From: Glycomyces algeriensis
GTDB taxonomy: Bacteria > Actinomycetota > Actinomycetes > Mycobacteriales > Micromonosporaceae
Direction of reading: 5' to 3'
Assembly (NCBI RefSeq): GCF_027622855.1
Contig: NZ_JAPZVR010000009.1
Coordinates: forward strand, 47,865 to 111,864
DNA: 64,000 nucleotides
The stretch's first letter is position 1; every line of letters starts with the position of its first letter. The notes below the pieces were generated by a model. The model was not told the DNA's origin. It saw only the letters and a program-made list of their open reading frames with translations, and searched no databases. This document shows, in pieces, positions 1-6,473 of this stretch. A program made the translations under genes and the position numbers.

Positions 1-110
1 CATCCCCCCCGCCCGCCCCCCCCCCCCCCACACCCCCCCCCCCCCCCCCGCGGGGGGGGCCCCCCCCCCCCCGCCGGGGGGGGGGGGGGGGGCGCCCCCC
101 CGGTCGGGGT
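1..110. other. G/C homopolymer runs, probable assembly edge
   Basis: Long uninterrupted C and G runs with almost no A or T. No gene or structure can be read. This looks like a contig end or poly-G sequencing artefact rather than biological sequence, and bases here should not be trusted. The real sequence seems to begin around 105-120, where normal composition returns. Confidence 0.6.
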
Positions 111-125
111 TTCCGGTGGTGCGGT

Positions 126-292
126 CTAGGGCCTGTCCTGTGCATCAGACCGGTCGTTATCCGGCCCGTTTGCCCGCACGCTGCGTTGTCGGCCCGCCAG
201 ATACAACACCGGTATCTGGCGGGCCTTCCGCCTTGCGAGCGAACAAACGGACTCGGATACCGCCGCTCCCTGATGCACAGGACAGGCCCTAG
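126..292. mobile_element. MITE-like palindromic element (167 bp)
   Basis: Perfect 23-bp terminal inverted repeats at 126-148 and 270-292 (outer core GGGCCTGTCCTGTGCATCAG). The interior continues as an imperfect palindrome, with another strong pairing of GGCCCGCCAGATA around the centre. There is no room for a transposase. A CTAG (or minimal TA) occurs at both ends, compatible with target duplication as in IS5- or IS630-like elements. Removing the element and one target copy rebuilds a continuous sequence in which the neighbouring gene still ends at TAG. Family assignment is inference; a folded RNA role is an alternative. Confidence 0.75.
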
Positions 293-1008
293 GCGGCGAG
301 GCGCTCCTGGACGCGGGTGACCTCGGCGTCGATCGTGGCGGTGCGGACCGGGCTCAGGGGCCGGGGCGCGTCCGACTCGGTGAGCGAGGCGAGCAGGCCC
401 TTGGCGAGCGTGGCCTGGGTGATGGCGAAGCCGCGCAGGACCAGCGGCAGCAGCAGGGCCATGACCAGGCCGCCGAGGACGGCGAGGAGGGAGGCGGCGG
501 CGTACGAGTCGCCCCAGCCGAGCCAGCGGGTGGCGTACTCCAGGCCGTCGCCGCCGTTGGTGCCGTCGACCGCGCGGTTGATGATCCAGGCGTACAGCGG
601 GTAGGCCAGGGAGGCGACGGTGGCGATCCACCAGCTCAGGGCGACGCAGAAGCCGGCGACGGCGAGCGGGAAGTTGACCAGGCCCCACAGGAGGTTCAGC
701 CAGGACTGGCCGTCGGTGACGGGCGTCAGGGCGCGGCGCAGCGCGGAGGCGTTTTCGGGGGCCCGCTTGTAGTGCGGCTGGTTGACCGGCTGGTTCAGGA
801 CGTTGCCGAGCTGGCTGCGTCCGGCGGCGGCGAGGCCGCGCATGGCGAAGAGGGTCGCGGCGAGGATCGGGACGCCGACCCAGACGACCGCGGTCCCGAT
901 GCCGGCGGCGAAGCCGGTGACGGTGATGACGAACGCGGGAAGCGCGATCGGAAACGAGGAGAGCAGGTACGCGGAGTCGGCGCCGAGCTGCTTGAAGATC
1001 TTGTTCAT
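289..1008 (-). CDS. Orphan sensor-domain membrane protein
   Basis: 239 aa. The start is MNKIF at 1008; the longer upstream reading is low-complexity Arg/Pro/Ala and is not believed. About five hydrophobic segments (roughly residues 18-38, 40-58, 105-128, 130-146, 170-195) with a loop between match the membrane sensor domain found at the N-terminus of actinobacterial two-component histidine kinases. The protein stops just where the linker helix to the kinase would begin (VQERLAA), so there is no HisKA or ATPase domain. The stop codon TAG straddles the border of the adjacent MITE, but the inferred pre-insertion sequence also reads TAG. It is either a genuine stand-alone sensor or a gene truncated before insertion. 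The ligand is unknown. Confidence 0.7.
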   Translation of the reverse strand: MNKIFKQLGADSAYLLSSFPIALPAFVITVTGFAAGIGTAVVWVGVPILAATLFAMRGLAAAGRSQLGNVLNQPVNQPHYKRAPENASALRRALTPVTDGQSWLNLLWGLVNFPLAVAGFCVALSWWIATVASLAYPLYAWIINRAVDGTNGGDGLEYATRWLGWGDSYAAASLLAVLGGLVMALLLPLVLRGFAITQATLAKGLLASLTESDAPRPLSPVRTATIDAEVTRVQERLAA

Positions 1009-1175
1009 GTCGTTAATCTTCGTCCGATCCGGGCGCCGCAACGACCCTGCGAGCAGGCATTTCGCGGGTAGGGACAGCCCTACCGGGGTTGTCGGGCCTG
1101 CCCGGGCGGTCGGGTCGGAGGGCGCCGGCGGCCGGATGCCGCCGACGCGCGTCCGGGTTCGGGGTGCCGCCGTCG

Positions 1176-1592
1176 CTAGGTCCGCAGGGTCCACCACGGG
1201 CCGGGCGGTTTGCTCGGCAGGGGGATGGTCAGTTGCAGGAACCGTTCGTCGAGCGGTGCGACGAGCCGCCGCAGCTCCTGGGCGGAGCGGCGCGGCAAGA
1301 GGTGCAGGGCCAGTTCCAGGACGTCGCGGCTCGGCGGATTGCAGTACTCGCAATCGGCGTGCAGCGCATGGTCCCGTGCACGGCGGGCGGGGCCGCTGTT
1401 CACCCGCTGCCAGACGCGGAACGCCGAGGCGACATCGCCGGGGCTGAAACGGGGGTCGTCGTGCTCGAGGCGCGTGATCGCGCCTTGCAGAGCGCTTGAG
1501 GCGCCGGGGATGCGGGGGAGGGGCCGGTCCCTCACGGAGGTGACGCGGCGGTGCTGCTGTGCGCGTACTCGCGCGGGCGGCCTACGCGGCAT
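1176..1592 (-). CDS. Conserved actinobacterial hypothetical protein
   Basis: 138 aa, no membrane segment. The C-terminal half contains a Cys-x-x-Cys pair in CEYCNPPSRDVLE, followed by a helix rich in Arg and Leu and the segment LRRLVAPLDERFL. I recall this arrangement from unannotated proteins in many actinomycetes, but no function is known to me. The two cysteines could bind a metal. The N-terminus is basic and disordered. No operon partner: the gene is flanked by non-coding sequence on both sides. Confidence 0.6.
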   Translation of the reverse strand: MPRRPPARVRAQQHRRVTSVRDRPLPRIPGASSALQGAITRLEHDDPRFSPGDVASAFRVWQRVNSGPARRARDHALHADCEYCNPPSRDVLELALHLLPRRSAQELRRLVAPLDERFLQLTIPLPSKPPGPWWTLRT

Positions 1593-1652
1593 GGCCCTTT
1601 CGGTCGTCGGTCATGGCGACCATTGTGCCGCGCCCGTGCCAGGGCATAGGTG

Positions 1653-1684
1653 CGGCCCGGGTCGTTGACCTCGACACCGGGCCG
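1653..1684 (-). terminator. GC-rich hairpin downstream of permuted tRNA
   Basis: Perfect 8-bp stem CGGCCCGG/CCGGGCCG with a 16-nt loop, about 50 nt after the 5' half of the candidate permuted tRNA on the minus strand. It lacks a T-tract. It may terminate the tRNA transcript or be a structural part of a flanking RNA. Confidence 0.45.
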
Positions 1685-1733
1685 CCATGTGCCACATAGT
1701 GGCCGCTGCGATCTGCGGTAGCCGTTGAGTCTG

Positions 1734-1814
1734 CTGCTAGCACCGTGCTCTGCCATTGAGCTACCGCCGCATGTGGTGCGGCGGGAGGGATTCGAACCCC
1801 CAACATCAGTGACC
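1734..1814 (-). tRNA. Candidate circularly permuted tRNA (3' half before 5' half)
   Basis: Read on the minus strand, the order is: anticodon 3' stem CACTG (1811-1807), variable loop ATGTT, T stem GGGGG, T loop TTCGAAT, T stem CCCTC, acceptor CCGCCGC and encoded ACCA (to 1774); a 3-nt linker CAT (1773-1771); then acceptor GCGGCGG (1770-1764), TA, D stem GCTC, D loop AATGGCA, GAGC, A, and anticodon 5' stem CGGTG (1745-1741). The two halves match as one tRNA: 7/7 acceptor pairs, 5/5 anticodon-stem pairs (one G-U), T stem 5/5 with one G-U, and the expected U8, A14, A15-U48, G18G19, A21 and A26. No ordinary tRNA can be built in the usual order. The anticodon cannot be read because the join point is unknown; possible joins give UAG, AAG, AGG or AGC. 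Position 3:70 is G-C, arguing against normal Ala identity. Confidence 0.65.
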
Positions 1815-2027
1815 TAGAGGAACTACTCGCGGATACGCGCGGCGTGGCGAATGCTGAAGCTGGAGCGAGAGTCTCAGTTTCGGCGGAGAAACGGATCCGT
1901 ACGCTGCGGGGTTAAATTCCGCAGGGGACCGTGTTCCCGCCTGATACTCGGACTGAATCTCAGTTTCAGCGTGTTCGGCGCTTTTCGGGCGCCACCCCTG
2001 TCGCTCAAAACAGGGGGGTCTGTGGGC
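1815..2027 (-). other. Structured non-coding leader before the permuted tRNA
   Basis: Gene-free stretch on the 5' side of the tRNA 3' half. It holds a hairpin CTGCGG/CCGCAG (1904-1909 with 1919-1924), a hairpin GGCGC/GCGCC (1977-1981 with 1989-1993), and a 14-mer TCTCAGTTTCGGCG repeated with one mismatch at 1872-1885 and 1958-1971. CTAG occurs next to both tRNA half-ends. It could be one part of a permuted self-splicing RNA, but I could not identify a group I or II core by eye. Confidence 0.4.
1995..2016 (-). terminator. Hairpin after the 244-aa protein gene
   Basis: Stem CCCCTGT/ACAGGGG with an 8-nt loop, 12 nt after the stop codon of the minus-strand gene ending at 2028. It is followed by a second small hairpin rather than a T-tract. 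Likely intrinsic terminator of that gene, which would separate it from the tRNA transcript. Confidence 0.55.
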
Positions 2028-2762
2028 CTATTCGCCGAGCAGGTAACCGAAGACCTTGGCGCCGATCTTCTCGTCGACGACCTCGGTCCCGTTGGCCTCC
2101 TCCCGGGCGAACTTGACGGCGATCTGGAGCTTCTCGAGCCGCTCGGAGAGCTGCGCGACCCGCTTGGCAGGGGCCGCGCCCGAGAACTTCACGGTCGTCC
2201 AGTACCCGACCGGGATGTCCTCGTAGTACACCTCGACCTGCGCCGGGTGCTCCTCGGTCGCCTCGGCCTTGACGTGGTTGCGCGGGATCTTCTTGGTGCG
2301 CACCGTTTTCACCGCGTCGGTCGCGAAGGCGTCGGACGCGTCGTTGTACGTCCACGACTCGCCCGCGTCGAGCACCGGCAGGGCCTTGACGAATGCCTGC
2401 AGCTCCGCGAGCTGCTTCTCCAGGAACAGGAGGTAGGTGACGGGGACGTCGGCGACGAGCACCTCACCGTCCACTGTGATGTCAGCGGTGGCGAGCGCGT
2501 TCGTGCGGTCCTTCGTGGCCGTGACGTCGAACAGCCGGGTCATCGCCGCGGACACCTCGCGCAGCTGCTCCTCGACGCGGCGCTGCACCTTCGTCGACTC
2601 GGGCGGCAGCTGCTCGCCCTCCTCGTCCTTCGGCTGGTAGGTCCGGGAGATGCCGGACAGCAGCGGCGCCTTGGCGAGCTCGCGCCCGGCGTCGCCGAGC
2701 GCACGCGCGGCCTTCGCCTTGACGCTCTTCTCGATCGCGATGATCTGGTTCAACTTGGTCAC
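2028..2762 (-). CDS. Conserved 244-aa cytoplasmic protein of unknown function
   Basis: The GTG start at 2762 is preceded by a GAGGG ribosome site; the longer upstream reading is out-of-family sequence. 244 aa, soluble, mixed alpha/beta, rich in Glu and Lys. The N-terminal helix (TKLNQIIAIEKSVK) and the segment SWTYNDASDAFAT are recognisable from a widely conserved actinobacterial family without known function, also seen in phage-like contexts. No catalytic motif is visible. Monocistronic, with its own downstream hairpin. Confidence 0.65.
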   Translation of the reverse strand: MTKLNQIIAIEKSVKAKAARALGDAGRELAKAPLLSGISRTYQPKDEEGEQLPPESTKVQRRVEEQLREVSAAMTRLFDVTATKDRTNALATADITVDGEVLVADVPVTYLLFLEKQLAELQAFVKALPVLDAGESWTYNDASDAFATDAVKTVRTKKIPRNHVKAEATEEHPAQVEVYYEDIPVGYWTTVKFSGAAPAKRVAQLSERLEKLQIAVKFAREEANGTEVVDEKIGAKVFGYLLGE

Positions 2763-2832
2763 GGAGCAACCCTCACTTTCGGAGATCACCTTAGGACCCG
2801 CGCGCCACTCCGGGCAACGCGTTAACCGCGAA

Positions 2833-2867
2833 GCGGCCGCCGGAGGATCGAACCCCCCGGCGGCCGC
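2833..2867 (-). terminator. Terminator of the 171-aa membrane protein gene
   Basis: Perfect 11-bp stem GCGGCCGCCGG/CCGGCGGCCGC just past the stop of the gene at 2879. No T-tract, as is common in high-GC actinobacteria. The loop region resembles a T-loop but no tRNA surrounds it. Confidence 0.6.
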
Positions 2868-2878
2868 GTCGTGCAGTG

Positions 2879-3394
2879 CTACTCGTTGCACCAGCGCTTG
2901 GAGTCCGCAGTGGACAAAAGACCGATGATGATGGCGGCCAGCGCGATGCCGATGACCGCGCCGATCACGCCGCCCGCGGCGCTGCTCCCGGCGTCGGCGG
3001 TGCCGGTGACCTCGACCTCGGGGGTGAAGATCCACGACAGGACCGAGAGGGCCAGGCCGACGAGCTCGAGGATGATGGCGCCCTTGCGGGCGCCGGCGCT
3101 GCGCTTGGCGATGCGAACCGCGAAGATCGCGCGCAGGACCGTCCAGACCAGGATCTGCACGACCGAGATGATGAGGAACGGCATGAAGGACGACGGGATC
3201 ACCACGTCGCCGGTGTCCTCCAGGGCCGCGAGCATCGTGTACCCGAAGACCGAGAGGGCGCCGCCGCAGATGCCGAAGCCGAACAGGATCCACAGGAGCA
3301 CGACGGCGCCCTTCGTGGAGCCGGGCATGGTCTCGGGCCCGGAGCCGAGCGGCGGGCCGGGCGGGGGTGCGGGGGGAAGCGGGGGATTGCTCAT
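2879..3394 (-). CDS. Pro-rich N-terminus four-helix membrane protein (paralogue 1)
   Basis: 171 aa, started at MSNPPLP (3394) with a GGAGAA ribosome site. A Pro-rich cytoplasmic N-terminus is followed by about four membrane helices and a short tail ending RWCNE. It shares with the next gene the same start MSN, Pro-rich leader, the motif AKRSAGARKGA between helices 2 and 3, and the W-C-N/D acidic ending, so the two are tandem paralogues. Function unknown. The basic inter-helix motif also occurs in many small actinobacterial membrane proteins. Confidence 0.65.
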   Translation of the reverse strand: MSNPPLPPAPPPGPPLGSGPETMPGSTKGAVVLLWILFGFGICGGALSVFGYTMLAALEDTGDVVIPSSFMPFLIISVVQILVWTVLRAIFAVRIAKRSAGARKGAIILELVGLALSVLSWIFTPEVEVTGTADAGSSAAGGVIGAVIGIALAAIIIGLLSTADSKRWCNE

Positions 3395-3431
3395 GGGGGG
3401 TTCTCCTAACATCGGGCGGATCAAAGGGGAC

Positions 3432-3992
3432 TCAGCGGTCGCACCACCAGAGCGACCGCGAAGCGGACAAGAAGCAGATGACCAGGATCGGGAGTACGAG
3501 ACCGGTGCAGTCGAAGGTGAAGTTGTAGTGGTACCCGCTCGTGAGCCGGATATTGGAGAGCGCGGCGAACGAGGCGGCCAGGTACGCCAGCTGGAACGCG
3601 AGCCCGATCGATTCGACCCAGACCGCGCCGCGGCGCGCCCTGGCGCTGCGCTTGGCGATCTGCAAAGCGAAGTACGCGCGAAACCCGGCCCAGACCATGC
3701 CGTGCACGGCGGTGACGGCCATCAGCCACACCGTCCAGTCCCCGAGCGGCTCGAACAGTGGCGACGAGGCCACCGGTTGCAGCGCCAAGAGCGTCACCAG
3801 CGTCAACACGCCCCCGACCACGCTCAGAGCGACCATCACCCACATCAGCACGATCGCAGTGGTGGTCATCCCCGGCATGCGCGGACGCGGGGGCTGCCAG
3901 TTCGGGGGGTACGGCGGGGGGTAGTGGTAGGCGGGGTGCGGGGGGACGGCCAACAGCTGACCTCCAGGGGCAATGAGGGGGTAGTTGCTCAT
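3432..3992 (-). CDS. Pro-rich N-terminus four-helix membrane protein (paralogue 2)
   Basis: 186 aa beginning MSNYPLIAPGG, then a Pro/Tyr-rich leader and four hydrophobic segments, with the shared motif AKRSARARRGA and the ending LWWCDR. It lies 37 bp upstream of its paralogue on the same strand, so the pair is probably one operon. A perfect 26-bp palindrome lies 15 bp upstream of the start codon and may control it. No clear Shine-Dalgarno is seen. Function unknown. Confidence 0.65.
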   Translation of the reverse strand: MSNYPLIAPGGQLLAVPPHPAYHYPPPYPPNWQPPRPRMPGMTTTAIVLMWVMVALSVVGGVLTLVTLLALQPVASSPLFEPLGDWTVWLMAVTAVHGMVWAGFRAYFALQIAKRSARARRGAVWVESIGLAFQLAYLAASFAALSNIRLTSGYHYNFTFDCTGLVLPILVICFLSASRSLWWCDR

Positions 3993-4007
3993 TGTAGGTG
4001 GTTCGCG

Positions 4008-4033
4008 GCCGAAACGGGGTACCCCGTTTCGGC
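4008..4033. promoter_or_regulatory. Perfect 26-bp palindrome, operator candidate
   Basis: Two 13-bp arms (GCCGAAACGGGGT and its exact complement) meet with no spacer. The palindrome lies between divergent genes starting at 3992 (minus) and 4211 (plus), close to the start of the minus gene. Symmetry and position suggest a binding site for a dimeric repressor; a cruciform or terminator is the alternative. Confidence 0.45.
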
Positions 4034-4210
4034 AACCATCACGCGCGCAGAGAGAACACCCAGGTCAGACCAGTGGTGTTCAGGCGTTTCGCGAAGGGGT
4101 ACTAGGCTGGACGAAGATCCCGCGCCGCCCGAAATGACGGGTTCGTCGCGGCGCTGCGGCGAGTGCGAACGCCGTGCGGGAGAGCGGTCGACGGTTGGAC
4201 GGAGGAGCAG

Positions 4211-4948
4211 ATGATCACGCGATTGGCCGAGTCCCTCGGGTACCGGGTGCTTGAGGTGCAGGACGGGGACGGCACCCTCTCAGTGGGCGGCCACGACGGG
4301 GCGAGCGCGCTCCGCGTCGGCTGGAGACCCCTCATCGTCGAGGGCTATACCGGTTCCGGCTCGATCGACCGCTTCGCGATCCGCACCCGCGACGCGGCCT
4401 TCCGCGGGTCCCTGCGCGACCTGCGCGGGCGCCTGCGCCACGCCACCCGCGACACCGACCCGGTCGAGCTCGCGCGGCCGATCCTCGGCCTCCTGCAGCC
4501 CGGCCACTACGGAGTCCGGATCTGGCGCGACGCGAACGTCCACATAGAACCGTTCGGCGAGAACGGCACCGCCTGGTGGTACCCGTACGAGCCCATCGGC
4601 ACCGAGGGCACCGCCGTCATCCCCACCGACGTGTGGCCACCCCGCGACGAGGAGACCATCATCGGTTACGTCGACGCCATCGAGGACGGCGACCGACCGC
4701 TCGCGGTCATCCTCCGCTCCGAACCGCCCGGCGACGAGCAGGACTGCGCGTCGTTCCTCATCGACGGCCACCACAAGCTGGCCGCCTACCGGCGCACCGG
4801 CATCGCCCCCCACTTCCTCGACATCGCCCGCCTCGCCGACCGCCGGCCGTGCCCGCCCGACGACCTCCGCGATGTCATCGACGGCGACGCAAAACTCCAG
4901 CAGTCCGCGGCGAACCTCATGCGCTACCTGGAGGACCGCCGCAACTGA
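4211..4948 (+). CDS. DGHHK-motif protein, ParB/SerK-like fold candidate (paralogue 1)
   Basis: 245 aa, ATG at 4211 chosen because GGAGGAG lies 4 bases upstream. The C-terminal part contains LIDGHHKLAAY. DGHH/DGNH motifs mark nucleotide-binding ParB/sulfiredoxin-like folds such as serine kinase SerK and DUF1015 proteins. The block PILGLLQPGHYGVRIW, PNVHIEPFG, VIPTDVWPP and the DGHHK motif are all repeated in the next gene, which is a tail-to-tail paralogue. The exact reaction is unknown. The fold assignment is inference from the short motif. Confidence 0.55.
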   Translation: MITRLAESLGYRVLEVQDGDGTLSVGGHDGASALRVGWRPLIVEGYTGSGSIDRFAIRTRDAAFRGSLRDLRGRLRHATRDTDPVELARPILGLLQPGHYGVRIWRDANVHIEPFGENGTAWWYPYEPIGTEGTAVIPTDVWPPRDEETIIGYVDAIEDGDRPLAVILRSEPPGDEQDCASFLIDGHHKLAAYRRTGIAPHFLDIARLADRRPCPPDDLRDVIDGDAKLQQSAANLMRYLEDRRN

Positions 4949-4970
4949 CCGGCCGTGACGGGACCGGTCA
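4946..4970. terminator. Hairpin between convergent paralogues
   Basis: Stem TGACCGG/CCGGTCA with an 11-nt loop, starting inside the stop codon of the plus-strand gene. It sits between two convergent genes and could stop transcription from the left one. Confidence 0.4.
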
Positions 4971-5055
4971 GCGAGAGTGTGGCAGTTGTGGCAGCGGCTT
5001 CACCGTCGCCTCCCGCAACGCCCGGCCCTCCATATTGGAGGGGTCGGACGGGTCC

Positions 5056-5700
5056 TCAGCAGGACTCGATCACCACGCACACCGGATCACGTTCGAGCGC
5101 AAGGTAAGCCGCGAGCTTATGGTGCCCGTCCAGCAGGTAGTGCGCCTCCGACTCCGGGTGCGTGACCAGGATCAGCGCCGGTTGCGCCCGCTCGTCGATC
5201 ATCCGGTCCCGGTACGCCGCAACAGCCGCCTTGTCCGGCGGCGGCCAATGATGCGTCGGGATGATCGTGTGGCCGAAGCTCGGAATGTCGCTGTCGGCGT
5301 ACCAGCGCGTCTCCTTGCCGGTCTGCACCGCCCGCACATGGACGTTCGGCATGGTCCCGACCCAGATCCCGTACCGGCCGGGCGCGAGCAGCCCCAGCAG
5401 CGGACGCAGCGGTGCCACCGGATCGTCCTCAGGCTCGACGTGCCGCACCCACTGCCGCAGCACGTCCCACTCGTGCGGCTCGACCCACGTCTGTGGACGG
5501 TGCAGCGGCTCGTCGTCCGGTTGCGGCGCAATACGACGGGCCAGCCGCATGATCGAACCGCCGCCATCATGGCCGTCACGCGCGATCGGATCCCCGGCGA
5601 GCTTCAGCGTGACCCGATCGGGACCAGCGTCGAAGTCGACGACCCCGAGACCGTCCAGCACCTCGACGCGGTGAACGGGGAGCGGAAATTCGGAGGGCAT
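5056..5700 (-). CDS. DGHHK-motif protein, ParB/SerK-like fold candidate (paralogue 2)
   Basis: 214 aa. Same layout as the convergent gene ending at 4948: LLGLLAPGRYGIWVG, PNVHV, a WYADS segment, IIPTHHWPPP, then LLDGHHKLAAY near the C-terminus. It ends IESC. The paralogues face each other across ~107 bp, so the pair probably arose by inverted duplication. The conserved His-His-Lys of the motif would be the key residues if the protein is a nucleotide-using enzyme. Function unknown. Confidence 0.55.
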   Translation of the reverse strand: MPSEFPLPVHRVEVLDGLGVVDFDAGPDRVTLKLAGDPIARDGHDGGGSIMRLARRIAPQPDDEPLHRPQTWVEPHEWDVLRQWVRHVEPEDDPVAPLRPLLGLLAPGRYGIWVGTMPNVHVRAVQTGKETRWYADSDIPSFGHTIIPTHHWPPPDKAAVAAYRDRMIDERAQPALILVTHPESEAHYLLDGHHKLAAYLALERDPVCVVIESC

Positions 5701-5715
5701 GGCGGACCGACCGAC

Positions 5716-6297
5716 CTAATGCCCCGCGGCGAGTACGAGCTGCGGGGCGTAGGCGATCACGATGAAACGGATCGAGCGTCCGACCAGGCAGGCCGCCACG
5801 AACAGCGGGAGGTTGATGCGGGTGCCTGCGGCGTAGATGCTCGTGGCCATCAGCGGCGGCAGACCCGTTGTGGCGCTGAGGAGCAGGATCGGCACGGCCA
5901 GGGACGGGCGGTCCAGCAGGGCGAGGAGCTTGCGTCCCATCTCGATCAGCGCTGCGAACGGACCGCGGCGCACGCGCACGCCGGTCGCGATCGGAGCGGT
6001 TCCTGAGCCTGCGGCGGCGTCTTCCCCCGCGGCGCTGGCACGCCGCCGGTCACGCCGCTCCTCGGCGGCCTCGACCCACCGGCGCAGCCGAGCCGACCGG
6101 AACGCGCCGCGCGCCCCAAGGAAAAGTGTCGTCTTCCCGATCGTCTGGCCAACGGCCGCAGCCACACCGAGCGCGATCGGGCTGTACTCGGTAGCGGCGG
6201 CCAGCGCCAGCAGGTAAGGCTCGACGGGCGTGATCGGGAAGAACGCCGACACGAGCGCGGTGAGCGCGGCCGTCAAGCAGGCGGCGATCACGGGCAC
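5716..6297 (-). CDS. VTT/DedA-superfamily (YqaA-like) membrane protein
   Basis: 193 aa with a GTG start. An N-terminal hydrophobic region contains the SNARE-associated/VTT pattern: acidic residue and Pro-rich re-entrant turn (FPITPVEPYL), then VGQTIGKTTLFLGARGA. A charged central loop of ~45 residues follows, and a second hydrophobic part has GLPPLMATSIYAAGTRI. This family moves lipids (for example undecaprenyl phosphate) across membranes. The Arg/Glu-rich insert is longer than usual. No operon partner except the DGHHK gene 15 bp downstream. Confidence 0.65.
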   Translation of the reverse strand: MPVIAACLTAALTALVSAFFPITPVEPYLLALAAATEYSPIALGVAAAVGQTIGKTTLFLGARGAFRSARLRRWVEAAEERRDRRRASAAGEDAAAGSGTAPIATGVRVRRGPFAALIEMGRKLLALLDRPSLAVPILLLSATTGLPPLMATSIYAAGTRINLPLFVAACLVGRSIRFIVIAYAPQLVLAAGH

Positions 6298-6473
6298 GCC
6301 CTCGGCGCGAGGGCGGGCGGCGGGGCCGCGTCGCTATCGCTGAGGGCCCTCGGGGCGGGGGTGGCGGGTCGCTCGATCATTCCCAGTTCGTGTTCGCTGG
6401 CGGGGGTGCGGCTTGGCGCACTGGGAGCGACTGTAGTGCACCGATGCGGGCCCGGGAACCCCCACTACGTCGT

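Noticed and set aside
1660-1740. Group I intron R-like element after the tRNA 5' half (resembling AGACUCAACGGC)
   Set aside because: It lies too close to the presumed splice site and no partner S element completing P7 was found; kept only as a reason to run covariance models.
1700-1830. tmRNA in permuted form
   Set aside because: Full D and anticodon stems are present and no tag reading frame or Ala-type G3-U70 pair is seen, so a permuted tRNA fits better than a two-piece tmRNA.
2833-2867. T-arm-like sequence (GGGGTTCGATCC) on the minus strand
   Set aside because: It is the loop of a GC-rich terminator hairpin; no acceptor, D or anticodon arms surround it.
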